Part shown: positions 1 to 8,981 of the stretch, one piece after another
How positions within the stretch are numbered: position 1 is the stretch's first letter
Layout: each line of letters begins with the position of its first letter
Source of the DNA: Planifilum fulgidum
GTDB lineage: Bacteria; Bacillota; Bacilli; Thermoactinomycetales; DSM-44946
Length of the DNA: 64,000 nucleotides
Assembly (NCBI RefSeq): GCF_900113175.1
Contig: NZ_FOOK01000008.1
Coordinates: 58,327 to 122,326 of the forward strand
Direction of reading: 5' to 3'
Notes under the pieces: model-generated
The model's input: only the letters and a program-made list of their open reading frames with translations
Databases searched by the model: none
What the model was told of the DNA's origin: nothing
Translations under genes and position numbers: made by a program

Positions 1-2
1 TG

Positions 3-50
3 AACATGTCGATTTCCGGAACCGGCGTTTCTTTCCACCGATGGTTGTAG
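3..50 (+). CDS. 3' end of an upstream gene, possibly hemX
   Basis: One frame is open from the window edge to the TAG at 48-50 and ends in the residues SFHRWL. HemX (CcsA-like membrane protein of the hem operon) often ends with a short Ser-x-Phe-His-type tail and normally lies upstream of hemC. Only 15 codons are visible, so the identity rests on position and is weak. Confidence 0.3.
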   Translation, partial: NMSISGTGVSFHRWL

Positions 51-64
51 AGGAGCGAAGAGAG

Positions 65-751
65 ATGACACAACATCTTTACCCGATGATGATCGATCTC
101 ACCGGCCGGCGTTGCCTTGTCGTGGGCGGGGGGACGGTGGCCGAGCGAAAGGTGGCCTCCCTTTTGGCCGGAGGCGGCGATGTGGTCGTGGTGAGCCCTT
201 CCTTGACATCGGGGCTGATGGATCGCTTCCGGGCCGGGGAAATCGAATGCCGTCTCCGTCCCTACCGCCGGGAGGACGGAGAGGGTTGCTTTCTGGTAAT
301 CGCCGCCACCGACAAGGAGGCGGTAAACCGGCAAGTGTACGAGGATGCCCGGGCCCGGGGGCAGTGGATCAACGTCGTGGACCGACCCGATCTGTGCAAT
401 TTCATCGTGCCTTCCGCCGTCCGTCGGGGAAGGCTGACGATCGCCGTTTCCACCGCAGGAGCCAGCCCTTCCCTCGCCAAGGAGATCCGGATGCGTCTTG
501 AAACGGAATACGGGCCGGAATACGAAGTGTTTCTCGACTTGCTCGTCGAAATGAGAAAACGCATTCAGTCGAAGGTGGACGACACCCGGCTCCGTTACCG
601 GTTGATGGGCGAGCTGGTCCAGGAGGAGTGGATTCGGCTCTGCAGGGAGGATCCGGAGCGGGCGCGCCGGAGGATGGAGGAGTGGGTGGATCGGAACATC
701 CTGGAGGAAATGGCCGTGGCGGCGGATTCCGCGGCGGGGATCAGCGGGTGA
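65..751 (+). CDS. sirC: Precorrin-2 dehydrogenase (siroheme synthase N-terminal domain, YlnF/SirC/Met8 type)
   Basis: About 228 residues. The N-terminal Rossmann fold carries a dinucleotide-binding motif, VVGGGTVAERK, followed by the SirC/Met8 helical part with ASPSLAKEIRMRLE. The family oxidises precorrin-2 to sirohydrochlorin with NAD+, and some members also insert iron. The start at 65 is preferred over the in-frame ATG at 41 because AGGAG lies at 51-55, nine bases upstream. The gene is first in a tightly packed tetrapyrrole operon and works downstream of the CobA methyltransferase two genes on. Whether this protein also chelates iron cannot be read from the sequence. Confidence 0.88.
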   Translation: MTQHLYPMMIDLTGRRCLVVGGGTVAERKVASLLAGGGDVVVVSPSLTSGLMDRFRAGEIECRLRPYRREDGEGCFLVIAATDKEAVNRQVYEDARARGQWINVVDRPDLCNFIVPSAVRRGRLTIAVSTAGASPSLAKEIRMRLETEYGPEYEVFLDLLVEMRKRIQSKVDDTRLRYRLMGELVQEEWIRLCREDPERARRRMEEWVDRNILEEMAVAADSAAGISG

Positions 752-758
752 GGAATTT

Positions 759-1697
759 ATGGGCAAGAGCGTGAAAACCGTAAGCGTGGGAACGAGACAA
801 AGCGCCTTGGCACAGACCCAGACCCGGTGGGTGATGGATCGGCTGAGGGAGTTTCAGCCGGACTGGGAGTGGCGGATGGAGAAGATCCTGACCAAAGGGG
901 ATCGCATTCTTGATGTCACCCTGTCCAAAATCGGGGGAAAAGGTTTGTTCATCAAAGAGATTGAGAGAGCGCTCCTCGAGGGGCGAATCGACCTGGCGGT
1001 CCACAGCATGAAGGACTTGCCGGCGGAAATGCCCGAGGGGCTCGTGGTCGCCGCGGTCACCCCGAGGGAGGATCCGCGGGATTGTCTGATTTCCCGCACC
1101 GGGGCGGGGTTGGACGAACTCCCCGCAGGATCCGTTGTGGGCACCAGCAGCCTTCGCCGTCAAGCCCAGATCCTTGCCCGCAGGCCGGATCTGGAGGTGA
1201 AGCCGGTCCGGGGAAATGTGGACACCCGGCTCCGCAAGTTGGAGGAGGGACGGTTTGACGCCGTCGTGCTGGCCCGGGCGGGCCTTTCCCGGTTGGGTCT
1301 GGAGGATCAAATCACCGAGGTTTTGTCTTTTGACAAGATGCTGCCCGCCGTGGGGCAGGGGGCGCTGGCGGTTCAGTGCCGAGGGGAGGATGCGTCGGTG
1401 CTCCGCTTGATCCGGAAGATCAACGATCCCCATGCCGAGAAGGCGGTCCGGGCCGAACGGGCTTTCCTCCACGCCTTCGAGGGAGGCTGTCATCTGCCCG
1501 TCGCCGCCTACGCCCAAGTGGAAGGGGAGAAGGTGTGCCTGGACGGGCTGGTGGCTTCTCCGGACGGCCGCCGGGTGCTGCGGGATCGTGAGGAAGGGAA
1601 CGACGCGGAAGCGGTGGGGCGCCGTCTGGCGGAAAAGTTGCTCCGATTGGGAGCGGAGGAGATCTTGTCTGCGGTGCGAGCGGAGGTGGAGCGATGA
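759..1697 (+). CDS. hemC: Hydroxymethylbilane synthase (porphobilinogen deaminase)
   Basis: A 312-residue cytoplasmic enzyme that joins four porphobilinogens into hydroxymethylbilane. The N-terminal GTRQSALAQTQ, the HSMKDLP motif with catalytic Asp86, and EGGCHLPVAAYA with the dipyrromethane-cofactor cysteine (Cys244) are all present. The start has GAGGA just upstream, and the gene begins seven bases after the previous stop. The stop overlaps the next gene in an ATGA, so the two are translationally coupled. Length is normal for the family. Confidence 0.97.
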   Translation: MGKSVKTVSVGTRQSALAQTQTRWVMDRLREFQPDWEWRMEKILTKGDRILDVTLSKIGGKGLFIKEIERALLEGRIDLAVHSMKDLPAEMPEGLVVAAVTPREDPRDCLISRTGAGLDELPAGSVVGTSSLRRQAQILARRPDLEVKPVRGNVDTRLRKLEEGRFDAVVLARAGLSRLGLEDQITEVLSFDKMLPAVGQGALAVQCRGEDASVLRLIRKINDPHAEKAVRAERAFLHAFEGGCHLPVAAYAQVEGEKVCLDGLVASPDGRRVLRDREEGNDAEAVGRRLAEKLLRLGAEEILSAVRAEVER

Positions 1698-3244
1698 GTG
1701 TGGGAACGGTTTACTTGGTCGGGGCCGGGCCGGGGGATCCCGGTTTGATCACCGTGAAGGGACTGGAGTTGATCCGGCGGGCGGACGTGCTGGTGTATGA
1801 TCGCCTGGCCAGCCCCCGCCTGCTGGGATATGCCCCCGAAAAGGCCGAACGGATCTACGTGGGCAAGCGCCCGGACCGGCACACCCTGTCGCAGGAGGAG
1901 ATCAACGAATTGCTGGTCCGCAAGGCGAAGGAGGGGAAGACCGTCGTGCGGCTGAAGGGCGGAGATCCCTTCGTGTTCGGCCGGGGCGGGGAAGAGGCTG
2001 AGGTCTTGGTCGAACACGGCATTCCCTTCGAGGTGGTTCCCGGGATCACTTCCGCCATCGCCGTTCCCGCCTACGCGGGGATTCCCGTCACTCACCGGGA
2101 TTTCAACGCTTCCTTCGCCGTAATTACCGGCCACGAACGGCCGGAGAAAACCGAGTCCTCCATCGACTGGGGACACCTCGCGCGAGCCGCGGAGACGCTG
2201 ATCTTCCTGATGGGAGTGGGCAACCTTCCCTTCATCCGCGAGCAATTGATCCGCCACGGCCGCTCTCCGGACACTCCGGTCGCCCTCGTCCGCTGGGGGA
2301 CCCGCGTCGATCAACAAACCCTGACGGGCACCCTGGCGGATATCGCGGAGCGGGCGGAGCGGGCAGGCTTTCAGCCCCCGGCGGTCATCGTGGTCGGCGA
2401 AGTGGTGAAGCTCAGGGAGACCCTGAAGTGGTTCGAAAGAAAGCCCCTGTTTGGCAAGCGGGTGTTGGTGACCCGGGCGCGCAGCCAGGCGAGCGCCCTG
2501 TCGGAGCGGATCGAAGCCCTCGGCGGGGAGGCGGTCGAATTTCCGGTGATCCGCATCACCCGCCCCGCCCGGCAGGACTTGTTGGATGCGGCGCTCCGCC
2601 GGTTGGAAGACTACGATTGGGTGGTGTTCACCAGCGTCAACGGGGTGAAATGCTTTTTCCGCCGGCTCCGCGAACTGAACCTGGACATCCGCCGGATGGC
2701 CAAGGCGAAAGTGGCGGCCATCGGGCCCCGGACGGCGGAGGCCCTTTTGGACAAGGGGATTCAGGTGGACGTTCTCCCCGGGGAATACCGGGCGGAATCC
2801 CTGGCCGAAGCGATGGCATCCCGGGTGGAAGCCGGCGAAAAAGTGTTGCTCCCCCGGGCCGATATCGCGCGGAAGGTGCTGGCCCGGCAGCTGGAGCGGT
2901 GCGGCTTGGACGTGACCGAGGTGGACGCCTACGACACCCGGGTCGGGACGGAAGACGCGGGTGAGGTGGCGCGGTTGCTGGAGGAAGGGGCGATCCACGT
3001 GATCACCTTTACCAGTTCCTCGACGGTCCGCAATTTCGTCGAGGCCATCCGCTCGGTGCGGGAGGATTGGAGATCTTTGATCGCACCGGCGCAAATTGCG
3101 TGCATCGGTCCCATCACCGCCCGGACGGCGGAGGAGTTCGGCCTCCGGGTGGATGCCGTGGCGTCGGAGTATACGATCGACGGCTTGGTGGACGCGGTGA
3201 TTCGGTTGCCCCACAGGACCTTTTCAGAGGAGGGATCCCGATGA
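1694..3244 (+). CDS. cobA-hemD: Fused uroporphyrinogen-III C-methyltransferase / uroporphyrinogen-III synthase
   Basis: 516 residues with two domains. Residues about 1-245 are a CobA/SUMT methyltransferase, with the N-terminal GAGPGDPGL loop and [18 protein letters not shown]. Residues about 255-516 are a HemD uroporphyrinogen-III synthase, with [15 protein letters not shown] at its start and [10 protein letters not shown] near its end. HemD makes uroporphyrinogen III, and CobA methylates it to precorrin-2, so one polypeptide feeds the siroheme branch directly. It overlaps hemC by four bases and hemB by four bases. The fusion is known in several Bacillota, whereas Bacillus subtilis has the two parts separately. 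Confidence 0.95.
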   Translation: MSVGTVYLVGAGPGDPGLITVKGLELIRRADVLVYDRLASPRLLGYAPEKAERIYVGKRPDRHTLSQEEINELLVRKAKEGKTVVRLKGGDPFVFGRGGEEAEVLVEHGIPFEVVPGITSAIAVPAYAGIPVTHRDFNASFAVITGHERPEKTESSIDWGHLARAAETLIFLMGVGNLPFIREQLIRHGRSPDTPVALVRWGTRVDQQTLTGTLADIAERAERAGFQPPAVIVVGEVVKLRETLKWFERKPLFGKRVLVTRARSQASALSERIEALGGEAVEFPVIRITRPARQDLLDAALRRLEDYDWVVFTSVNGVKCFFRRLRELNLDIRRMAKAKVAAIGPRTAEALLDKGIQVDVLPGEYRAESLAEAMASRVEAGEKVLLPRADIARKVLARQLERCGLDVTEVDAYDTRVGTEDAGEVARLLEEGAIHVITFTSSSTVRNFVEAIRSVREDWRSLIAPAQIACIGPITARTAEEFGLRVDAVASEYTIDGLVDAVIRLPHRTFSEEGSR

Positions 3245-4221
3245 ACTCCTTTCGGCGCCATCGTCGGCTGCGCCAAAGCGGAGCCATTCGCAGCATGGTC
3301 AGGGAGACGCGCCTTGACGTCACCGACCTGATCGCTCCGCTGTTTGTCGTGGAGGGGGAAAACGTGCGCGAGGAGGTTCCCTCCATGCCGGGGGTGTTCC
3401 ACTTTTCGGTGGACCGGCTGGAGGAGGAACTGTCCGAGCTGGTCGATCTCGGCATTCCGGCGGTGATCGTGTTCGGCGTGCCGTCGAAAAAGGACGCCGT
3501 CGGCAGCGAGGCCTACTCGGAGCAAGGCATTGTTCAACGGGCCGTCCGCCGCATCAAGGAGCTGCATCCCGACTTGTGCGTCATCGCCGACACCTGCCTC
3601 TGTCAGTATACGGATCACGGCCATTGCGGCGTGGTGAAGGACGGCGTGATCGTCAACGACGAGTCCTTGGAATTGTTGGCGCGGACGGCGGTTTCCCAGG
3701 CGCGGGCCGGGGCCGACATCATCGCCCCTTCCAACATGATGGACGGTTTCGTCCGCGCCATACGGCAGGGACTGGACGAGGCCGGGTTTGAGTATACGCC
3801 GATTCTTTCCTATGCGGTGAAGTACGCCTCCTCCTTCTACGGTCCTTTCCGCGAAGCGGCCCACTCGGCCCCTCAATTCGGCGACCGTAGGTCCTATCAG
3901 ATGGATCCGGCCAACGCCCGGGAAGCCTTGCGGGAGGCGGCCTCCGATGTGGAGGAGGGAGCGGACCTCCTGATGGTGAAGCCCGGTCTGGCCTACATGG
4001 ACATCATCTGCCGGGTTCGGGAGCGCTTTGACCTGCCCATCGTCGCCTACAATGTCAGCGGGGAGTACGCCATGGTGAAGGCGGCCGCCGAGCGGGGGTG
4101 GATCGATGAGCGGGGGGTCGTGATGGAGCTGTTGACGGGAATGAAGCGCGCCGGTGCGGATCTGATCTTGACGTATCACGCGAAGGATGCAGCCCGCTGG
4201 CTGCGGGGAGGGATCGACTGA
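3241..4221 (+). CDS. hemB: Porphobilinogen synthase (delta-aminolevulinic acid dehydratase)
   Basis: 326 residues. It condenses two 5-aminolevulinates into porphobilinogen. The two Schiff-base lysines are in [11 protein letters not shown] (Lys194) and [11 protein letters not shown] (Lys247). The cysteines of [14 protein letters not shown] (119, 121, 129) form the zinc site, so this is a zinc-type enzyme. The ATG at 3241 overlaps the previous stop (ATGA) and has GGAGGG upstream. Longer in-frame extension is possible but lies inside cobA-hemD and lacks a ribosome site. Confidence 0.97.
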   Translation: MNSFRRHRRLRQSGAIRSMVRETRLDVTDLIAPLFVVEGENVREEVPSMPGVFHFSVDRLEEELSELVDLGIPAVIVFGVPSKKDAVGSEAYSEQGIVQRAVRRIKELHPDLCVIADTCLCQYTDHGHCGVVKDGVIVNDESLELLARTAVSQARAGADIIAPSNMMDGFVRAIRQGLDEAGFEYTPILSYAVKYASSFYGPFREAAHSAPQFGDRRSYQMDPANAREALREAASDVEEGADLLMVKPGLAYMDIICRVRERFDLPIVAYNVSGEYAMVKAAAERGWIDERGVVMELLTGMKRAGADLILTYHAKDAARWLRGGID

Positions 4222-5273
4222 TGGCCGTGGAAGCGATGGATGTCCTGGACAGGCGGCTTCTCAACGAATTGCAGGAAGGAATCGAGTTGGTGGAACGCCC
4301 CTATCAGGCGTTGGCCGACAAGCTGGGGACGACGGAGGAGGAGGTGCTGAACCGGGTCCGTGCCCTCAAGGGAGACGTGATCCGGCAGATCTCCGCCATT
4401 TTCGACACCCGCTCCCTGGGGTACAAGTCCAGCTTGGTGGCCGCCAAGATCCCCGAGGAGCGGATCGACCAGGCGGCCCGGGTGATCAACGAACACCCGG
4501 GAGTGAGCCACAATTACAAGCGAAACCACGCCTACAATTTGTGGTTTACCATCGCCGTGCCCCCCAACAGCCGCCTCGGCCTGGAAAAGACGGTGGAGCT
4601 GCTCGGGAAGATGGCGGAGGCGGAGCAGGTGCGCCTGATGCCCACCCTGAAGCTGTTTAAGATCGGCGTTCAGCTGGATATGACCGGACAAGAGGATATG
4701 AGCAAAGCGAAGGCCAAGCCCGCGTACGGTTACGAAGAGCGGACAAAGGCGGCCCAAACCGTGTCGGACTTCGACATCGCTGTCATCCGCGAACTGCAGA
4801 AGGATTTGTCCGTCGAGCCCCGTCCCTTTGACGCTTTGGCCGAAAATATCGGGGTCTCCACCGAAGAATTGCTGCGGGCGGGCCGGGAACTGCTCGAGCG
4901 AAAGCAGATGCGCCGCTTTGCCGCGGTACTGTACCACCGCAAGGCGGGATTCCGTTTCAACGGGATGGGGGTGTGGGCGGTTCCGGAAGAGAAGGCCGAC
5001 GAGATCGGGATGAAGATGGCCTCCTTCAAGGCGGTCAGCCACTGCTACCTGCGTCCCACCTATCCGGACTGGCCCTACTCCATTTTCACGATGGTCCACG
5101 GACGGACGAAGGAAGAATGTGAGGCGATTCTCCAGTCGATCGAGGAGGAGACGGGCATCCGCGAACGGGATGTTCTTTATTCCACCAAGGAATACAAGAA
5201 GACGCGGGTCACCTATTTCACCCCGGAGATGGACGAATGGGAGGAGAAGGTGATCCGGCGGTTCGGGATTTGA
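4221..5273 (+). CDS. Tandem AsnC/Lrp-type protein resembling a fused siroheme decarboxylase (AhbA-AhbB)
   Basis: 350 residues built of two homologous halves. Each starts with a winged-helix-like segment (VLDRRLLNELQEGI near residue 6; DFDIAVIRELQKDL near 180) followed by an AsnC/RAM-like ferredoxin fold. The first half has NYKRNHAYNLWFTI and the second SHCYLRPTYPDWPYSIFTMVH. These are the blocks typical of AhbA/AhbB and NirD/L-type siroheme decarboxylases rather than of amino-acid-responsive Lrp regulators. AhbAB converts siroheme to 12,18-didecarboxysiroheme. The gene overlaps the hemB stop by one base (TGATG) and sits in an operon that also makes sirohydrochlorin, which supports an enzyme. 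Databases often label such proteins as transcriptional regulators. Activity, and whether AhbC/AhbD exist elsewhere, cannot be seen here. Confidence 0.78.
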   Translation: MAVEAMDVLDRRLLNELQEGIELVERPYQALADKLGTTEEEVLNRVRALKGDVIRQISAIFDTRSLGYKSSLVAAKIPEERIDQAARVINEHPGVSHNYKRNHAYNLWFTIAVPPNSRLGLEKTVELLGKMAEAEQVRLMPTLKLFKIGVQLDMTGQEDMSKAKAKPAYGYEERTKAAQTVSDFDIAVIRELQKDLSVEPRPFDALAENIGVSTEELLRAGRELLERKQMRRFAAVLYHRKAGFRFNGMGVWAVPEEKADEIGMKMASFKAVSHCYLRPTYPDWPYSIFTMVHGRTKEECEAILQSIEEETGIRERDVLYSTKEYKKTRVTYFTPEMDEWEEKVIRRFGI

Positions 5274-5281
5274 CGCATGCG

Positions 5282-5332
5282 CCAAAGGCCGGTGTTCTCT
5301 CTCCTCATCCGGGATGCCGGCCTTTGGGTTTT
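5282..5332 (+). terminator. Intrinsic terminator or attenuator inside the hem operon
   Basis: A perfect 11-bp stem (CCAAAGGCCGG at 5282-5292 with CCGGCCTTTGG at 5317-5327) is followed by GTTTTT. It lies between the AhbAB-like gene and hemL, so hemL is probably transcribed at a different level from the genes before it. The 24-nt loop is longer than usual, which lowers confidence in strong termination. Confidence 0.6.
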
Positions 5333-5402
5333 TCCGGAATGCTTGCGGGCGATGCCCGGGGGCTTCTTCTCTGCCATCCAATTCCCGAAGGGGGCGGTGT
5401 TT

Positions 5403-6689
5403 TTGCACAAAGGTTATGAAGGGTCCAAAGCCCGGTACCAAGAGGCGGTCCGGTTGATCCCCGGCGGGGTCAACAGCCCGGTCCGTGCCTTTCGCTCGGT
5501 GGAGATGAATCCGGTGTATATCGAGCGGGGAGAGGGTTCCCGCGTTTTCGACGTGGACGGGAACGAGTACATCGACTATCTCTGTTCCTGGGGGCCCCTG
5601 ATTCTCGGACACGCCCACCCGAAGGTGGTGGAGGCCGTTCAGGAGACGGCGAGAAGGGGAACCAGTTTCGGCCTGCCCACGGAGCTGGAGACGGAGATGG
5701 CCAGAGAAGTGGTTCAGCGGGTTCCCTCGGTGGAAGTGGTGCGCATGGTCAACTCGGGAACGGAAGCGACCATGAGCGCCCTGCGGCTGGCCCGGGCGTA
5801 CACCCGGCGCGACAAGATCCTCAAGTTTGAGGGGTGTTATCACGGGCATGCCGACAGCCTGCTGATCAAGGCGGGTTCCGGTGTGGCCACCCTGGGATTG
5901 CCCGACAGTCCGGGGGTGACGGAAGGCACCGCCCGGCATACGCTGACGGTTCCCTACAATGATTTGGACAGCGTCGAATGGGTTTTCCAAAAGTTCGGAG
6001 ACGACATCGCCGCGGTGATTGTGGAGCCGGTGGCCGGAAACATGGGCGTGGTGCCGCCCAAACCGGGCTTCCTCCAGGGTTTGCGCCGCATCACTTCCGA
6101 TTACGGAGCCCTGCTCATCTTTGACGAAGTGATGACCGGTTTCCGGGTCGATTACCATTCGGCCCAGGGCAGATTTCAGGTGATGCCCGACCTGACGACC
6201 ATGGGCAAGGTGATCGGCGGCGGCCTCCCCGTCGGCGCCTACGGCGGTCGCCGGGAGATCATGGAGATGATCGCTCCGGCGGGACCGGTGTATCAGGCCG
6301 GCACCCTTTCCGGCAACCCGCTGGCGATGGCCGCCGGGCTGGCCACCCTCCGGGAACTCCGGCCGGAGGTGTACGAGGAATTGGAGCGGAAGGCGGCCCG
6401 CCTGGAGGAGGGCCTCCGCCGAAACGCCGAGGAGGCGGGGATTCCGCATCAGATCAACCGGGTGGGATCGATGATCACCCTCTTTTTCACCGGCGAGCCG
6501 GTCACCAATTATGACGGCGCCCGGTCCTCGGACGCCAAACGGTTTGCCCGCTATTTCCGCCTGATGCTGGAAGAGGGCGTCTTCGTGCCCCCTTCCCAAT
6601 TCGAGGGGATGTTCGTCTCGGCGGCCCATTCGATGGAAGATATCGAGCGGACCATTGAGGCCAACCGCAACGCGTTGAAGAGACTGTGA
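5403..6689 (+). CDS. hemL: Glutamate-1-semialdehyde 2,1-aminomutase
   Basis: A PLP enzyme that turns glutamate-1-semialdehyde into 5-aminolevulinate, the entry step of the C5 pathway. Visible motifs include [13 protein letters not shown] near the N-terminus, the PLP lysine in [18 protein letters not shown] (Lys269) and [10 protein letters not shown] place the start at TTG 5403, with the AAGGGGG tract about eight bases upstream. This gives 428 residues, the usual family length, and the conventional N-terminal context. GTG 5397 is an alternative. The in-frame ATG at 5277 would add about 40 atypical residues across the terminator hairpin. Confidence 0.95.
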   Translation: MHKGYEGSKARYQEAVRLIPGGVNSPVRAFRSVEMNPVYIERGEGSRVFDVDGNEYIDYLCSWGPLILGHAHPKVVEAVQETARRGTSFGLPTELETEMAREVVQRVPSVEVVRMVNSGTEATMSALRLARAYTRRDKILKFEGCYHGHADSLLIKAGSGVATLGLPDSPGVTEGTARHTLTVPYNDLDSVEWVFQKFGDDIAAVIVEPVAGNMGVVPPKPGFLQGLRRITSDYGALLIFDEVMTGFRVDYHSAQGRFQVMPDLTTMGKVIGGGLPVGAYGGRREIMEMIAPAGPVYQAGTLSGNPLAMAAGLATLRELRPEVYEELERKAARLEEGLRRNAEEAGIPHQINRVGSMITLFFTGEPVTNYDGARSSDAKRFARYFRLMLEEGVFVPPSQFEGMFVSAAHSMEDIERTIEANRNALKRL

Positions 6690-6704
6690 TCAGGGAAGAG
6701 AACA

Positions 6705-6730
6705 GGCACGGCCCTGCGCCGTGCCTTTTT
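6705..6730 (+). terminator. Terminator of the hem operon
   Basis: GGCACGGC (6705-6712) pairs with GCCGTGCC (6718-6725) around a five-base loop. TTTTT follows directly. Confidence 0.85.
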
Positions 6731-6758
6731 CCATCGCGGTGAACCAGGAGGTGATCGG

Positions 6759-7286
6759 ATGGAATTTCGAGCCCTGACGGAACGGGCCGCCGAGGCCTTT
6801 CACCCCCTTTACAGGGAAGCTCTCCAAACGTATCCGGAGGCTTTTTACCGGACTCCCGAAGAAGTGGCGGGATCCGTGGAGGAAAATGCCGCCTTTTTGA
6901 GGGAGCGGAAAGGCTAGGATGACTTTGTGTGGGGGAGCTTTGACAATAAAACGCTGGTGGGAATCGCCGGCTTTGTCCGGCAAACGCTGATAGAAACCCG
7001 TCACCGGGACCATGTGTGGGGCGTGTATGTCCGCCCCGAGCACCAAGGTAAAGGCGTTGCCACCCGGATGATGGAGGCGCTCATCACCTGGGTGAAAGCC
7101 CTTCCCGGGCTGGAGATCATCACTTTCACCGTGGTGTCCGAAAACCGTCCGGCCAAAGCCCTGTATAAAAAATTGGGCTTTCAAAAGTACGGAACCTATC
7201 CGCGCTCGATGCAAGTGTAGGATCGGGTTCTCGACGAGGATTACATGGTGTTGTTTTTGAAGGAATCGCAGGAGAGCCGCAAGTAA
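6759..7286 (+). pseudogene. GNAT acetyltransferase broken by two in-frame amber codons
   Basis: A single reading frame starts at ATG 6759 behind a near-perfect AGGAGGTGAT and encodes a GNAT N-acetyltransferase with the acetyl-CoA loop VRPEHQGKGVATRMME. It is interrupted by TAG at 6915-6917 and again at 7218-7220, with no frameshift. After the second stop the frame continues with the conserved tail DEDYMVLFL to TAA at 7284-7286. The intact relative at 41627-42133 aligns along the whole length, so both stops fall inside the domain. Two CAG-to-TAG changes would explain it. Other genes here end in TAG (for example valS), so general recoding is unlikely. Confidence 0.8.
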
Positions 7287-7326
7287 ATCGGAATCATTAC
7301 CGGGTTGAACGAGGGGCGTGAAGAAG

Positions 7327-7357
7327 ACGGGGGTTGGTTGATCCCCGTTTTCTTTTT
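7327..7357 (+). terminator. Terminator downstream of the GNAT pseudogene
   Basis: ACGGGG (7327-7332) pairs with CCCCGT (7343-7348), followed by a T-rich run to 7357. Confidence 0.65.
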
Positions 7358-7478
7358 GTGCGTAATTTCCTTCATTGTCACGATTCGGGCGTCTTTTCGG
7401 TGAAGTCTCACTCCATCCGCCTTGGACCGGGGCACGGTGCGGACGAAGCCGGGGAAGTCTCCCTGCCGGTACGAGCGG

Positions 7479-7507
7479 TTATATCCTTTTTCCGGCCGCA
7501 TATAGAT
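7479..7507 (+). promoter_or_regulatory. Candidate sigma-E promoter of spoVID
   Basis: An ATA-type -35 element (TTATATCC at 7479-7486) and a CATATAGAT -10-like element (7499-7507) are about 15 bases apart, resembling mother-cell sigma-E promoters. spoVID is sigma-E controlled in B. subtilis. The match is partial. Confidence 0.35.
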
Positions 7508-7643
7508 AGATTACAGTTGAAATCTTGCGGCCTTCATTTTTCCATCATCGCATGGCGTTTGAAAGCTTTGCAGGATGGATGTCGGGTGGCGCAGGGATGA
7601 CGGATCGCGGTGGGATCAACGCGTGAAAGGGGAGGGATTTCTG

Positions 7644-8981
7644 ATGGAACGAGAATACCAGCAGTTCCGGTTCGACATATCGGAAAAAGTCCGCCTGCAT
7701 CCGCAACAGCCGGGGATCAAGACGCTGGTTGAGCTGGATCTGTACCCCGATGTGGAAATCGAGGATCAGGAGACCCATCTCAGGATTCACGGCTATTTGA
7801 GGCTGGCGGGAAGATATGTCGGGGATGAGGAAGATGGGATCGGCAAAGGGGAGGATGCGGCCGGAGGGGATGAGGCGGCTCCGGAAGTCCGGCAGGAAGG
7901 GGAGAACCTCGAGGAAATCGCCTTTGTGATTCCGGTGGAGATCACCCTTCCTTCCGATCGGGTGGATGTGGATCGCATCGCCGCGGAAGTGGAATCCTTC
8001 GATTATCAGGTGCTGTCCCCCTTCGAGTTGCAGATCGAGGCGGTGCTGGCCATTGACGGCCTGTTGTCCGATCCGAAGAAAGACGAGGAAGCATACCGGG
8101 ACAGCGTCGTTTCCTTTGCCGGGTCCTCCTTTCAGTCCGAAAAGGAAGGCGGCCCGGATGCGGAAGAGGAGGCATCCCCGGACGAAGTGCATCTGATTCA
8201 TGTGGATTACGGCGGAGAACCGGCCGGAAAGCGGGAGGAGCCGGACGCGCAGCATGCGGAGATTCAATCCCTGCCGCAGGAATCCTCCGCATCCGGCGAT
8301 GAGAAGCGGGCATGGGAACAAAACGGCGCGGACGGGGATGAAGCCTACGCATTTGCGGTGGAATCCTCCTCTTCGGGAGAATCTCCCGCGGAGGAATGGT
8401 CCCCGGATTCCCCCTCCTTCGCCGGCGCTGCTTTTGAAGAGGATGCGGATGCGAAGGCGACGGACAGAGGCGGGACGCGCGACCGGGAAAATCCGGAGGA
8501 ACGCGGTCCGGCAAGCCGCGTGCGGCTCGGTTTTCATCCCGATGAAGAGGATTTCGACGAGGCTTTCCAACTGGCCAAAAAGTTGCTCCGGAAACCGTCC
8601 CCCGACGAGTTCGGGCCGGACCGGGGAGCGGCGGATTCCCCGGCGGAGGACGAGACACGGGCCGAAGCTGGGGAAAAACTGGAGGAGGAATCGGCGCAAT
8701 CCGCAGATGATTTGGTTTCCGCGGATGTTCGGGAAGGTGAACAGGGGGCCGGAGAGGGTGAAGGACTCCACTGGGCCCGGCAGTTTCTCGGCGGAAAAGA
8801 GGATACCTTTGTGAAGATGCGGATGGTGATCGTCCAAAAGGGGGAAACACTGGATACCCTCGCCGAACGGTACGGCGTTTCGGCCAGTTCGATTCTTCGG
8901 CTCAACGGATTGGAGTCCGGGCAATTGGAAGAGGGACAGATCGTATACATCCCCGGAGAGGAGCGCAAAACGGCCCAATGA
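7644..8981 (+). CDS. spoVID: Stage VI sporulation protein D, spore coat assembly scaffold
   Basis: 445 residues. The N-terminal part (about 1-155) has the SpoVID fold signature: FRFDISEKVRLHPQQPG and repeated beta segments such as LDLYPDVEIEDQETHLRIHGY. A long acidic, low-complexity middle (about 155-385) follows. A single LysM domain closes the protein (about 393-440; VIVQKGETLDTLAERYGVS). SpoVID sits on the forespore surface in the mother cell and drives encasement by the coat, partly through SafA. ATG 7644 is chosen over an ATG at 7575 because AAAGGGGAGGGA lies just upstream. Position between hemL and ysxE is as in B. subtilis. Confidence 0.93.
   Translation: MEREYQQFRFDISEKVRLHPQQPGIKTLVELDLYPDVEIEDQETHLRIHGYLRLAGRYVGDEEDGIGKGEDAAGGDEAAPEVRQEGENLEEIAFVIPVEITLPSDRVDVDRIAAEVESFDYQVLSPFELQIEAVLAIDGLLSDPKKDEEAYRDSVVSFAGSSFQSEKEGGPDAEEEASPDEVHLIHVDYGGEPAGKREEPDAQHAEIQSLPQESSASGDEKRAWEQNGADGDEAYAFAVESSSSGESPAEEWSPDSPSFAGAAFEEDADAKATDRGGTRDRENPEERGPASRVRLGFHPDEEDFDEAFQLAKKLLRKPSPDEFGPDRGAADSPAEDETRAEAGEKLEEESAQSADDLVSADVREGEQGAGEGEGLHWARQFLGGKEDTFVKMRMVIVQKGETLDTLAERYGVSASSILRLNGLESGQLEEGQIVYIPGEERKTAQ

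Noticed and set aside
1508..3214. A long minus-strand frame opposite cobA-hemD
   Set aside because: Shadow of the real gene through codon bias; composition is low-information.
4176..6629. An open frame of about 800 codons on the minus strand opposite the AhbAB-like gene and hemL
   Set aside because: It is antisense to two clearly conserved genes, has a His/Pro/Gly-rich composition with no domain, and arises from the high G+C third-base bias.
6759..7286. Genome-wide recoding of TAG
   Set aside because: valS, spoIVFA and the small membrane gene end in TAG at normal protein ends, so TAG works as a stop here.
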